64,000 nucleotides of DNA. It comes from Blumeriella jaapii. Taxonomy: Eukaryota > Ascomycota > Leotiomycetes > Helotiales > Drepanopezizaceae. Within the stretch, counting starts at the first letter, position 1. Each line of letters opens with the position of its first letter. Positions 23,901-36,737 of this stretch are shown in pieces. Under the pieces are notes generated by a model. The model was not told the origin of the DNA. It searched no databases and saw only the letters and a list, made by a program, of their open reading frames with translations. Location: positions 1,063,501-1,127,500 of the forward strand of contig VWND01000007.1 of assembly GCA_009599575.1 (NCBI GenBank), in the 5' to 3' direction. The position numbers and the translations under genes are program-made.

Positions 23901-26385
23901 GATTTAAAGTTTCGCTTATAAAAGGTAAAAAAGTTCGATTTTTAACCGTAATTGCGTTTAGACTTTTATAATCGACGCATAATCGTAAATTTCTGTTTTT
24001 TTTCGGTATAAATATTACCGGTGCGCCGGCAAAATTAATAGATTTTTTTATTTAGTTTTTTTTTTAAACTCGAATCGAAATATTCGCGCAATTCGGTAAG
24101 TTCGGATTCCGACAAAAAATAGATTGGTTTTTAAAAAAGTTTTTTTTTTTTCGCGAAGTTTATTTAATGTTTTATAAAATAATAAAAAGCTAGAATAAAC
24201 CGCGGCGATATCGTCGAATACGTCGGCGTAATCGTCGTATTTAAAAAATAATTAATACTGTTTTTTAATAGCTTTTTTTAAAACGATATAAAACGCTTGC
24301 TTTCTTTTGGATTTCTTTTTAAAACGTTTAATTATAACGAAATTAAATTATAAGCGTTCGATTAAATATCGCCACGATTTAGCTCGAAAGTTTATAACGG
24401 AATCGATATTTCGCAATTAAAAAAATTCTAAAATAAATAAAATCCTTAAAATATTTATATCGCAAGCTACGAAATCGTTCTGTATCTTTTTAATTGTTTT
24501 ATAATTATTAATAGCGCGAATAGATTGCGTATGCGTATCGTAAATAATTACTTTTTTTTTTTTAATCGTAAATAAATTAATACGTTTTTAAATTGGTTTT
24601 TATTTATATTTAATTAATAATTTTTAAATTACGCAGTTTTTTTTCGCGCTGCAATCGATAAAAACTCGTTTCGTACGAATTTCGCTTTTAGTTTTTTTAA
24701 TTTCGATTGAAATTATTATTTTCTGCTTTTTTTTTTCGCTCGATTTTATTAGCAGCGACGAAATTAAAATCGAGCGAAAGCTTTTTTCGAATTTTTAAAT
24801 TTATTAACTTCGGAGCAGTTTAAAATTATATATTTTTTTCTGTTGCATTTATAATATTCGATTTCTAAACAATTGGCCATGCGATGCTTTTTTTTTTAGC
24901 AGCGACTGCATTTCGAAAAGTAAAAGAAATCGTTAAAAATTTTAAAATTTTAAAGGATTTTGTTAAAATTGTCGTTTTCTCGCTTTCGTTTTTTTTTTTA
25001 TAACGTATTTTCGAATCGAAAACGATATATATCTATTTTAGCTTTTAAGTTTTAATCGTAAATATAAGTTTTTTTTTTTTTCTTTTTTTTTTACGTTCGT
25101 TTCGTCGTTTATTATTTTTCGTTTCGTCGCTGATAATTTTATTAGCATTTTCGATACAACGAACGATTAATATTTAATTTTTCGTACGAATTTGTAATTA
25201 TAATATTGCTTCGTTTAATAATTTTTTTTCGAAAAGTAAATCGGAGTTTTGCGAAAAGCATTTTTTTTTTAGTCGCATCGTTTATTATTTGCAACTGTTA
25301 TTCGAAATTATTTAAATAAGCAACGAAATCGTTAATTAATTTATGCTTTTTTTGCTTCGCTTTATCGTATAAATTCGAAGCCGCGATTTTTCGATTTTTC
25401 GTATTTATCAGAAAGTTTAATATTTATTTTTTAAAATCGTTTTATATAATTCGAATATTCGTAAAACGTCGTTCGTATCCGGTTCATTTTTTTTTTATTT
25501 TATCGTCGAAAATTAAAATACAAGCGTTAATTTTTTTTTAATTAATACAAAATATTATTTTTTTATTTTGGCGGAAACTTCGTTTTGCACGCCGAATAAA
25601 AAATTAAGTTTTTTTAATATTTTTTTTTCGATATATTAAAAAGTCTTTTATTTTTAATACTTTTCGGCTCGAATTCGCCGTATTTTTTACAAAAAGTATA
25701 ATATGCTTAAAAAAAATGCTAGATTATTTTTAATAAGTATTATTATCGTAGTGCTTCGAAGATATTTTATAATAATCGCCAGCTTAGGTTATTTTCTGTT
25801 TTTTCTTAGCTGGGGCGGTATTAAAAAGTATAAAAACCTTTTTTTCGATATTTTCGAAAGCGTTAAGTTTTCGTTGGAATTATTTAATTTTTTTTCGGAA
25901 TTTGTTTCGGCGTTTTTTAGTTTTTTCGAGTTTTTTAATTGTTTCGTAAATCTTTTTTTCAGTTTTTTTTTATTTTATTTTAGCTCGTATTTTTTTTACT
26001 TTTTTACGTTTATCGTTTTCTTTTTGTTCGGCGCGGATTCGTTTATTAATCAAATAAATCAGAATTTCGGTGGAAAATCCTTTCGAATCGCTTTAAGCGT
26101 GGCCTTTTTTAATAATTTCTTCGATAAAAAAAATTGAAAAGTCGTCGCGCTTTAAAAATAAAGTATTTTCGATTTTTAATAAAGCTGGTAATATTAAAAA
26201 AAACGATAATACGAGGTTTTTCTAAGCAGCCGAAAATATTAAATCTTTTTAAATAGCTAGAAATGCTTATTTTCTGCGAATGCGAAAAGCTATAATATCG
26301 ATAATAACGATATAAATATAATAATATAATAAAAAATTATTTTAATAATATCGAATTGCCGTTCCGGTAAATAAAAAAATCAAAA
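20950..26385 (-). pseudogene. G2 gag-pol, broken
   Basis: Minus-strand order from right to left: gag (about 25700-24750, with zinc knuckle), protease region (about 24700-24400), reverse transcriptase (GAPVIFIPKKN near 24000-24040 and the YFDDILIF active site near 23670-23690), RNase H (about 23300-22900) and integrase (about 22700-21700). Many TAA/TAG stops are consistent with RIP of Gln and Trp codons. It parallels the G1 pol on the plus strand at 49618-53400. Confidence 0.82.
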
Positions 26386-26799
26386 TATAAAAATTAAAAA
26401 AGCAAAAAAACATTAATTCAAATAATAAAGCTTAGATAAAATTGGGTTAATAATCAAACTGATTTTTACTTTTTATATTTTTAGTAAAAAGCGTATATAA
26501 ATACAAAAGGAGGGGTGGAGCCTTCGAAAAGAATATTTCCCAGAAAACCAAACGAGCTTTATTTAATATGTTTTTCCAGCCCCCATCCCGACCTTTTTTT
26601 ATCCTTTTTAATATAACCTTAATAACTGGTTCCTTAGCAATTATTCTTATAAAATGTTTTATCTAAATGTTATTTCCAGCCCTTATAATATTATCCGGCC
26701 CCCACGGCCTATCCGTAGCGAATATTATTCGAGGGTTGGTAAAAGGCAGAGGGTTTTGGCGGATCATCCGACTTATACACGTGATGTTGGTTCCTGACA
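26386..26799 (-). repeat. 5' LTR of G2
   Basis: 414 bp, inverted. Its outer edge (26700-26799) still reads almost like the unmutated consensus, while the inner side is A+T-shifted. Confidence 0.92.
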
Positions 26800-26804
26800 C
26801 TTCT

Positions 26805-26986
26805 TATCAATTGTGAAAACTATCCATATATATAAGGCCCTTTTCCTTTAGCAACCTCTGCCTTTTGCAATTATTAATTTTAAATAAATATTTTTGTTAC
26901 AAAACTAAAGGCTCGTTTTTTATATCATATAAATACGGCGACCAATTGACTGATCTCCTAGCTTTTCGACTAATTAAATCGTTATA
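26805..26986 (+). repeat. 5' LTR of X, right piece
   Basis: The remaining 182 bases of the X 5' LTR, collinear with 49431-49612. Together with 19343-19426 it makes 266 bp, equal to the 3' LTR. It includes a TATATATAAGG promoter-like stretch near 26828-26840. Confidence 0.88.
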
Positions 26987-28484
26987 TTATTAATAATTTT
27001 TTTTCTACGCTAGCGACGGCGTAAATTATCTTTTTTTTCGAATTTTTTACGGATTATACCAAAGTGATCGACCGGTCGTAAAAAAGCTTATTTCCGCACT
27101 TCGCGAAAAATAGCTTTTATTTAACGATTCTTTTTTAAGCAGAGCTTTTTAGCTTCTGCTATTACATTTTAATTTTTCTTTTTTCAATCAGCGAAAAAGC
27201 AGCTTTTTCCAAAAGCTTTTTTTTTTGAAAAACAGTTTTTTTTCCAAGGAAAGAAAAACAAAAGAAAAAACAGAGCGCTAACCATTTCGCTTGCCATTTT
27301 TTTTTTGCAGCCTAGCGCTGAAAGCGTTTAGTTAAGACTTTTGTAAAATTAATTAAAAAAAGCGCAAAAGCGTAAACGACAACTTCTGAAAATTATACGA
27401 CTGCGACAGACCTTTTAATCAGAGCGTTTAATAAAATCTATCGAACGTGCTTCTGCTAGTCGCGAATCTGCTGCTTTTTTTCGCAACGTTTTATTTCAAT
27501 TAACAAACGCTGCAAATTAATTTTTACGCTTTTCGCGAACTTTTTTTAAATCTTTCTATAACGGCCAAAACTTTAGCGCGCTTTTTAAACGCTATAATTC
27601 CTATTTATTTGCTGATTTTCGACTAGCTCGTATAAAGCGCGTTCCGAATTTTAAGTTTAAATTAAATAATAATAAAAATTACAAAGCACGTTATTAAAAA
27701 CTAAAGTTTTCGATAACTTCGAATTTTATTACGATTATTTCGTTAGCGATCGATTTCGCAAAAATTATATATTCGATCAAACCGAAAGCGTAGCGAGAAA
27801 GTTTCTGACCTCGCGTATTTTGGACCGTTCCGACCTTATATTTCCCGAAGAATTAATAAAAAAAGTCGCCGATTTCCTGGCCGACTTTTCCGATGTTTAA
27901 AAGGCCGAAAACGAATTCAAAATGCTTATAATAAATACGCACGACGATTTTTGGCGCTTTTATCTGCGATTTTTTATTTTCGCAGCGAACGCTTAAATAC
28001 GAATTAACAAACAGCTTCGAAACGCTTTTCGCGATAAAATACTAAAGCGTCTACGAGAAAAGCTGCATTTGGAATAAGCGCGTACAACGATTTTTAAGGA
28101 TTGGCTTACCGCCGTTCGTTAAAAAAAACAAAATTAATTGGCTAAACGAATTTTATACGCGAATCGCTTTTTAATTAAATTTACTATTTATTAAAATGGT
28201 AGGTTTTTAACCAAAGCGTATTACGAATTAAATCGTATATACGAAAGTCGTCCAAATGTTTTATAAGCTTTTCCTCAGCCCTCTGTTTTTCCTTTTTTTT
28301 TACGCCAAAACGCCTCCTTTGGCGTTTTTTTTTTTCGATCGGACCAACGACAACGCTCGTTTTTTATTTTATATTAAAAGGTTCGAGGCCAATTTGCACG
28401 ACTTTTTACGGGCCGACCCTCGGTTTTATCCAAAAGCTTTTTCAGGCTGATAAATGTAAACGAGGTCGAACCGGCCGAAGATTC
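26987..28484 (+). pseudogene. X leader and gag, broken
   Basis: A plus-strand gag-like frame with scattered RIP stops. Around 27770-28000 it reads as a capsid-type helical protein (RKFLTSRILDRSDLIFPEEL, then KVADFLADFSDV). It is cut at 28484 by C1 with duplication GATTC. Confidence 0.65.
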
Positions 28485-28796
28485 TGTCGTGCATAGCCGA
28501 ATAGTCGGTAAAAACCCTCACCGGAGGCTGGGACGGATGAATTGTATACAGTAAAATGTTACTTGTATTATTTTAAATCTGACTGGCGAGCTTTCCGCAG
28601 AAAACGGAAGGTTCGGGCTCGCTTAATTAGTCGCTCGGAAAAACTAATCTCCGAAAAAGCTCGTTATTACGTGACTACGAGCCTTTCCGAGCTCCAGGAA
28701 CATTTAACTATTAAAAGCGTACAAAAAAAATAAATTTAAAACAAAAAAAATAAAAAAAAATAAAAAAAAATAAAAAAATATAAATATAACGCAATA
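28485..28796 (-). repeat. 3' LTR of C1
   Basis: About 312 bp; pairs with 36432-36732. It contains a palindrome (GGCTCGT ... ACGAGCC) and is more mutated than its partner, mainly by G-to-A on the plus strand. Confidence 0.9.
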
Positions 28797-28986
28797 TATT
28801 TTTTAGCTAATTGCCAATCCGATAATCAGCTATTTTTAAAACGCGAAAAAGTCTTTTTATCGTCCGAATACGGCCGTAACGCGATATTGTAATATTTATA
28901 TAATTTGTTTATATTTTTTATCGTTGCGAAACGTAAATAAAGCTAATTCAGCTTAAATAAGCGTTTCGTCGCTTTTGAAAACCTTA

Positions 28987-30247
28987 ACTTTTTTATTTTT
29001 TTATCAGTTTTTTAATAAATTCAAGCTTTATTATTTTAATTAAAAACATCGATATAGCTTTTTCTATACTTAAAAAAAATCGTCCGCGTAGTTTTACGCG
29101 ACTAATTGGCCCAGCTCCTCGGATTTTCAATTCTCGGCGTTTGCGTAATCGAAGTTTTGCGAAGTTTATTTTGCGCAATTAATCGGCTTTTTCGGTTAAT
29201 TCGTTTTTTTTCGACCCTTTCGAAAAAAGCGACCCTTTCGATATTTCGTTTTTAAACGGTTTTTTCGAAAATTTATATTTGCCTGGCTTCGAAAATGCCG
29301 ATATAGCGCCTGAAAATAAAAAAAAACGCTGCTAGCGGTGAAAAAGCTATTAGCGATAATTTCGGTTCTGATAGCATTTCGAAAAAAAAAAAAACAAAAC
29401 ACTGGCGCTTCTGGAAAAAAAGCGGCCGGAAATTATTAAAACGAAAAAAACTAAAAATAAAAATAATAACGATAATCGTTTTTCAAAACGCGTTCGTATT
29501 AAAGCCAAAAAACCTGCTATTTTTAAGCTTTCCAACTTTACTTTTTATATAACTTATATTATTCGCGGAATAATTAAAAACCTAAATTACGATTATTTAT
29601 CGAATTTGGCTAAAGCTCGTTGTTATCGGTGCTACGTAATTAATACGTTGTGTATTCCGGCCGACGCAAACGTTTTAATTGCGTAGTTTTCCGTTTTCAA
29701 AGCTCGAATTAACAAAATTATTAAAACGGTCAGTTTTATCGAAAAACTTTATCGTTTTTGCTAATCGATTTCTATAATATAACGGTTATTTTTTATTTTA
29801 CGATTAAAACGGTTTTAAAAATGCAAAAAAATAAGCTTTTAAATCGATCGTAATTTAAAAGCAAAATTAATAAATACAAAACGTATTATTAACGCGAAGC
29901 TCGCCGCGGTTCGTAAAATTTTTTAAACTTTTTTGCTTTTCGAATAAAAACTCTTACGCCTGTTTTACGTGCTAGCGAAATAAAGCTTGGCCACGATTTA
30001 TTAAAAAATACTTCCGTTTTTAAAAGTTTAAAAAAGAATCTCGCGGCGACCCTTTTGCCGAACGTTTTTGGTTTTCAGTTTAATAAAGCTTCGCAAAAAA
30101 AAAAAAAAAATTATTCCGGCTGTACAGCCGGCGGCAGCTGTTTTTAAAAAAGCTATCGGAAAATTTATTTTAAATTTAACTATCGTAAAACGTCGAACGC
30201 GGATTATTATTTTAGCGAATTATAGTTTTAACCTTTTGCAAAACTAA
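28987..30247 (+). pseudogene. antisense frame of the copia family (C1 copy)
   Basis: Plus-strand frame opposite to copia gag-pol, collinear with 41473-42735 in C2. It is readable in patches with TAA/TAG interruptions. The best-kept part (about 29530-29790) includes IIRGIIKNLNYDYLSNLA followed by a Cys-x2-Cys motif (RCYRC). Here it is uninterrupted where C2 has a T-run length change. No family is recognised. Confidence 0.42.
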
Positions 30248-30249
30248 GC

Positions 30250-33200
30250 GGTTTGGTTTTAAATTTCTGGATTTGCGAAAAATTCGAATTTTTTTTAATT
30301 AAAAAATGGTTTTGTTATATTTTAAGTTTTAATAAAAATTTGTTTAAATAAATATACGTTTGCAAAATGCAAGCTTTTCAGCTCGATTAATCGAGCTTTT
30401 CGATAAAACTCCGAGAATTTCGTAAATTAAAAAGTTTAACGAAACTTTCGTGCTTTTATCGGATCAGATTTTTAATAAAACCGTTTGCGTGTATTTTATT
30501 TATTAAAAAATATATAATTTTAAACTTTTTATTTTAATACTTTTAGCGAATTCATATATTACTTATATCGACGTAGCAAAGCTTCGTGAAAATTCTTTTT
30601 TTATTTTTTACGATTAATTTAATCGTTTGCTAATTATCGCAATATACGTTTTATTTAAAAATAATATCGAATCGAAGCTTTTTAAAAAAACGTTAAAATG
30701 CTATTATTTTTTTTACGATCGCCATATAAGCAAATAATTCCGTTTTAATAAAAAAAATAATAATTGTATTTTGTCGTATAATTTTTTATAAAATAATATC
30801 TCCGAAAAAAAAAAAAAATATAATTTTAAAAGGATTTCCGAATTTCTAGGTCGTCGGCGAAAAAAGCGTCGGTAAAAACTATTAATTAATTCTTTCGCTC
30901 CTTCCGACTATAAACGATTTTTAAAAACTTCGTTTTTATAAAAATATCGAAGCGTTTAATTGGCTGCTTCGAAATATTAGAAACTTAAATTAATAAAAAA
31001 GTAAAAAAAACTGAAAAGCTGCGAAAGCTACGTCGGATCGAAGTATAATAGCCGTATACAAAATTAAACCGATTTTTTTTTTAATATTTTTTGATTTGCG
31101 AAAACGTAGCTACGTTTGGGTTTTTAATAAATTCGCAAATTAAAAAAAGCGTATTTAAAAAACGCTTTTTGCATACATCAAACTTCGTAGCAATTTTTTC
31201 GATATACGAATCGTAAAGCAAAAAAACTTTTTTTTTTTATTTGTTTCGTAAAATACGAATTTCGAAAAAATAATTCAAATTTTTTATATTCGTAAGCTCG
31301 TAAATCCTTTTTAAACCGAAAATAATTTCGTCGGCTTTTGACGAATAAAAAGCGTAATATAAAATTTAAATATCGTCGACGTAAAACGCCACGTATACGC
31401 TTCGCATTTCGTTAGCGAATATACAAAGTTTTTCGCCTATTAATTCGAGCTTTAGCTTTTTTAAAATATTAGCAAATTCGCCGTATTATAAAGCTGAAAA
31501 ATCCTTTAATTTATACAAAGCTCGGTCTAGCTGTATTATTATATTTGGTTATTTAAATCTATTAAATAAATAACACGTAACTAGCTTATTTCTGGAATTT
31601 CGTTTTGCATTAACGAATATATTAATTATATCGAATTGCTTAACTTTCAAATCGAAATAAACCGCCAACGTTATAACCGTTCGGAAAAAACGGGCTGCGA
31701 ATATAGCTGCGTATATAAAAAAAATTAAAACTTCGTTTTAAAATTTTTTTTTTACGATTAGTCTCGATTTACACCGCTGCAATTCGCCTAAGCTATTTAT
31801 TTTATATATAAAAACTTATTTAAATAAAATAAGCTTTATAGTTTTATTTTTTTTAATAATCCTCCAGCATTTTCTGATTTTTAAATTTTTAATTTCGGTT
31901 TTTGCTTTTTTTCTAAACTGCTTTTTTATTTGATAGTTTTTCAACTCGTTTTAATTTTTTAAAATCTTCGGTAAATTATTTCGATATTGTTTTTGATCGG
32001 AAAATTAAATATTTTTTACCGATTTTTTTTTTATCGAAGCCGCTACTATTGCGTAAACAGCCTAAAAGTTTTTTTTATTTATCTGAATCGGCTCGTTTGT
32101 CTAAAACGTATAAACGAATTCGTCGATTTATTATTTAATAAATAAAGCCATTAATTAAAAGATTTCGCATACCGTAGCGTATATTTCCGGTCTATCCGGC
32201 TAATATAAAATAAAATTTATACGATTTCGTTTAGCAATTTTTGAAATTAATTACTTTTTATCGTTTATCGAAAACTTCGATTTATTTTTTTTATTTTTTT
32301 TAAATAATGCCTCCTTTTTAATAATCAATTTTAAAAAAGCTTCCAAAAGCAAGCGTTCAGATGGCTGTTTTATTTTAAATCGATCTGGCGCCTGATTTGC
32401 CGAACGATAACTTTTAATTATAATTTAAAAAATTAAATTACGCGCTTTCTCGTATAAAGCTATTTTTATACCCGCGCCGAAAAACCTTCTAAAGCTTTGC
32501 TCTGCTTTATTTTATTTTGTAATAATAAGCTTTGCTAATTTATTACTTTTTTTTAAATTTCCATAACTTTTTTAACGCTTTTATCGCGTCGGTCAAAATG
32601 TTTCGGATATACTTTGCATACTTCCGACTAATAATTAATTTTAAAAATTAAAACTGATCGATAATAGCTTTATCGAAAAAGCTTTTATAAAAAACTATTA
32701 CTTTCGAGCTCTGAACGTTTAAATCGACCGTAAAAAAAAGCTCGATCGCCTCGATTTCCATTAAATCTTTTATCTCCGAAAATTTAGCTTTTTCTGGAAT
32801 ATTTAAATCCATTAATATTAAAATATTCTTTTTTTCTATCGTAAATTTTAAAAGTTTATTAAAAAAGCCTGAAATCGATCTTGATTCTAATAGCGGCTCC
32901 GGTAAAAAAAAACTTCTATTTCCTTTTATAAAATCTAGAAATTGCTCGTTTTATAATAATAGCTTTTTTTTTATATTACCCCCCTTTTAGCACACCGAGT
33001 TTTATTAATTTACGCCGCTATTAAAACCGCCCGCTAATATTTAATACTTAGCGTTTTTAAGCTTTTTCGTCTTCCGCGTTTTCGATAAATTCTACGGTTT
33101 TTTAAAACTCTAGTTTAATTATAAAACTTAAATTTTTAATTTTCGAAAAATAAAACTTAAACTCGTCAAACACTACGTTTCGACTCGTAATCATACGCAT

Positions 33201-36200
33201 TAGCTAAAGCATCCAGATTTTATAAATATTAAAAGCGCTATATCCAATCAAATATCCGATATATCCCCTCGAAAAAACCTTAAATTTTCTTTTATATTTT
33301 ATAGCTTTCCGATTTTTTATTATTAAATACGCACGAATTTCGTACGTATAAATTTTGTTTTAATCTGATTTAAAATCGGCCGTACGCGCTTTTATAATAG
33401 CAGAATCGTAATACCGGAAATATTATCTAAATCAATTGTGCAAAATTTTATTTAGAAACTTAAATTATTTTTTCGCAAACGGCGATATATTATACAAATG
33501 CGCTGCTGCTTTTATCGTTTCGGATTAAAAAAAAATTGAAAAGCCCGTTCCGATTTTTATTTTTATCGAACGCTTAATTACTTTTCTTTTTGCTCGTTCG
33601 ATCGAGCCGTTTGGCTAATATATATAAAATAAAATTAATTTTAAATCGATATTTTCGCGCTTCGTTTATTTCTGATATTCCGAAATAATATTTTTTTGTT
33701 TTAAAATTACCGACGATTCGTTATTTTATCGAATTTTATAAATAAAAAAATTGTATTAGCGTTTTATTTATACGTCGAACGTTTGAAAACGGTTCAAAAC
33801 GACCTTTATATTTTTCGTTTTAATAGCGAAAGCCTAAATTTTTTTATTATATTCGTTTTTTTATTAAAAACATTTACGTCGAACCGTTGTAAGCTTTTTT
33901 ACGACTTTTAAAATAATCGTAAAAATCCCAGCCGATACGAAAAAAAAAGCTTAAAAAACTTATTTTTTAATATTGCTTTTGAAATCATTTGTTTTAAATG
34001 CGTAACAGCATATTTTTCGCATTCCATTCTGATTAAGCCTTTGATTTTTATTTTACGAATATTTTCGACCAGCTTTTCGAACGCGTTTTTATTCAAATAA
34101 TCCGAACGAAAATATTATAAGCGCGTATCGTTATTTTAATCGTACGTAAACACGCTGCTTTTTTTAAACTTATAACGCGTATAACGTTTCGGAATTATAT
34201 AAATTATTAAGCCGGACGAATCACGTTTTTTTAAAAAGTTTAAATTATTACGTGGAAAATACGAATAAAAAAAGCAATTAATTTTAATATATTTAAATAT
34301 ATAAAAATCGGCGATCGTTTAATACTAACGTTTTAAAATAAAATTTTTAAAACTTCCAAAAAACGAAAAATATTATTTAACTTTTAAAATCAATAACTTT
34401 TTTTAGCCAAAAAAAACTAACGGAAATAATATTAATAGTAAAATCTAAAACGAACGCCACGTTGTTAAAAATTATATTCCAAGGCTTTTTTTATTTTTTT
34501 TACGAAAAGCCTTTTTTTTTATTAAACGATTTTTTTTCCCGACGATTAAAAAACTTTGTATATTTATATAAACGTTATTAATAAGGTTATCAATCTTTTT
34601 ATAAAATTTTTCGATAAAAAAATCTTTGTCGTTTATTAAATAAATTTTAAAGCAGTTATCAAAAAAAATACTTTTATTTAAAAAATAATATTAACCAAGT
34701 TTCAAAGCTAAAACGTTAATTCCGAAATGCTTTTTAATCGTATCAAAGTAAAAAAAACAAAAAATTGCGATAAAAAACTTTTTCTAATCGTTTTTAAAAA
34801 TTAACTTTGAAATTTGTTTTAGTTTATTTATTAAAATTTTAAAAATTTTGTTAATTACGATTATTTAAATACTTTTTTTATTTAAAGCTTTCAAAGTCTT
34901 TTTATAATTAAAAAACAGCTTTTTTCGTATTTCAGCGATTTTCTGCCTATTTAAAAAATTAAAAAAAATCTTTTTTTTACGACGATTATTTATTGCGTAC
35001 AAAAGCTTTTTACAATCGGTTAAAAAATAAAAATAGCGCTTTTTAAAAATATCGCATAAACAATTTTATTTTTTTTCTTTTTTTTTTTTTGTTTTTTCTT
35101 TTTTTTTTTTTACGATTTTTCGAAATATCGTTGTTTTTAAAATCGAAAAGAAAAATAGCGAAAACTCCGACTTTTCGGCCTGAATTATCGAATCTTCGGT
35201 TGTTTTCAAAAAAAAAAATTATAAAGCTTAATTCGATTAAAATCTTTTTTATTAAAAGGCCGGCAAATTCGTTTTTTAAATACTTAGCCTTTTTGCCGTT
35301 CGCTTATTATAAATTAATATATACGGCGATTGCGTCGAGAAAATCGATAACAGCGTAGCGGCCATTTATATCAAAAATTTTATATTCGACAACTGTTTTG
35401 TAAACGGTTTGCTATTTTTTCATTTATTCGATTATATTTATTCTCCCGCTATACGCTTTACGAAAAATATTTCTGTAATTAAATCTGACGGAGCTAACTA
35501 CGGAAAAGTATACAAAAGCAATATTTTTTTTTAAAATACAAACGAATGCCTAAAATAATTTCTGCTTTTTTTTATAATATAAATTTTTAATTTTCCGCAC
35601 ATTTTTATTTATTAACGTATTTTTTTGCAAATTAATATAAAAAGTAGCGTACGCTTTTTTATTATTAATAGCGTTAATTTCCGATTAAGCAATTGCAAAA
35701 TTTATTAAACTAATTTTTATAATTAAAAAAATCTAATCGAGCAACTTTTGATAAATAATAACGTACTCCTGCTATTTTTTAAGCTTTTTTAAATAATTTT
35801 TCGAAAAATAATCGATTTTATTTTTTAAATCGTCGAAAATCAAATTGATTGGTCGAAATTTATCGGAAAAATTATCAATCGTAACGGCGGCCTTTTCTGT
35901 TTCGGTTATGCCGTTGTATTCGGCGCATTTTCGATCGTAATCTGCTTAGCGCTTTTTATTTTTTTAATCGATAAATTAATAAAAAAACTGTTTTTATAAT
36001 TGTTTATTAATAAAAAAGCGAAATAAAAAATCAGAATCGGTGTAATCGAAAGGAAAAATCTCTGATCGGTAAAATTTATATGTTTTTAATTAAAAAATCT
36101 ACGATTTTAAATCGTAAAAAAAAACCTTTTTTTTCGTAAAAGCCGATATATTATTTTCGTTGTGAAAAATCGATTAACTGGGTTAAAAAAAGTAAAAAAA

Positions 36201-36431
36201 TAAAAATGAAATTTGTAAATTAAAAAAATCGAAAAATTAATGCTTTCCGCACTTTTAATAGCTTTTTATCGATTCGTAGCCTTTTATTAAATAAGAAAAA
36301 CTTTGCAAAATATAACCTTTCACGAATATTTTTTAATAATTCGAATGGATTGACCGGTAAAAGCTTTCAACGAGTCTTTTAGCGTATATATTGCAGAAAA
36401 AAGCTTATTAATTAGCTCCGGAGCTTATAAC
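30250..36431 (-). pseudogene. C1 gag-pol, broken
   Basis: Minus-strand copia polyprotein remnant. From right to left: gag; integrase C-half with the NGSIERAKRKVIKRSI block near 33590-33530 and AAAHLYNISP near 33490; reverse transcriptase with YVAFYVDDI near 31400-31370, followed by a YIEKIATKF block. Stops are frequent. It corresponds to C2 at 42740-48916. Confidence 0.78.
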
Positions 36432-36732
36432 TGTCGTGCATAGCCGAATAGTCGGTAAAAACCTTTATCGGAAGCTGGGACGGATAAATTATATATAGTA
36501 AAATGTTACTTGTATTATTTTAAATTTGACTAGCGAATTTTCCGCAAAAGACGGAAGGTTCGGGCTCGTTTAATTAGTCGCTCGGAAAAACTAGTCTCCG
36601 AAAAGGCTCGTTATCACGTGACTACGAGCCTTTCCGAGCTCCAGAAATATCTAACTACTGAAAGCGTACAAAAGAATGAATCTGGAACAAAAGAAATAAA
36701 AGGAAATAAAAGAATGTAAATATAGCGCAACA
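36432..36732 (-). repeat. 5' LTR of C1
   Basis: 301 bp, less mutated than the left partner. Next to its inner end, minus-strand GTTATAAGCTCCGGAGC is the candidate primer-binding site (36415-36431 on the plus strand, read as the complement). Confidence 0.9.
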
Positions 36733-36737
36733 GATTC

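Larger units (their letters stand above)
19427..26799 (-). mobile_element. G2: second copy of the G1 gypsy family, inverted, inside the X LTR
   Basis: A complete but dead 7,373-bp element on the minus strand. LTRs of 414 bp are at 19427-19840 (3') and 26386-26799 (5'). Target duplications are CTTTT (19422-19426) and CTTCT (26800-26804), one mismatch. A polypurine tract (minus strand, A-run then GGGTAA) abuts the 3' LTR. Leader sequence next to the 5' LTR matches that of G1. It carries gag-pol on the minus strand and an antisense frame at 20302-20904. Confidence 0.92.
28485..36732 (-). mobile_element. C1: Ty1/copia LTR retrotransposon, RIP-damaged
   Basis: An 8,248-bp element with perfect GATTC duplications at 28480-28484 and 36733-36737. 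The LTRs begin TGTCGTGCATAGC and end GCGCAACA (or the mutated form). The coding strand is minus: integrase near 33600-33480, reverse transcriptase with a YVDDI active site near 31380. A minus-strand sequence at the 5' LTR junction (GTTATAAGCTCC) resembles the complement of an initiator-Met tRNA anticodon loop. An antisense frame occupies 28987-30247. Confidence 0.9.

Noticed and set aside
25703..26137. Plus-strand Phe-rich frame of 144 codons in G2
   Set aside because: It is the complement of the Lys/Glu-rich gag of G2; Phe and Ser runs are what antisense Lys/Glu codons give.
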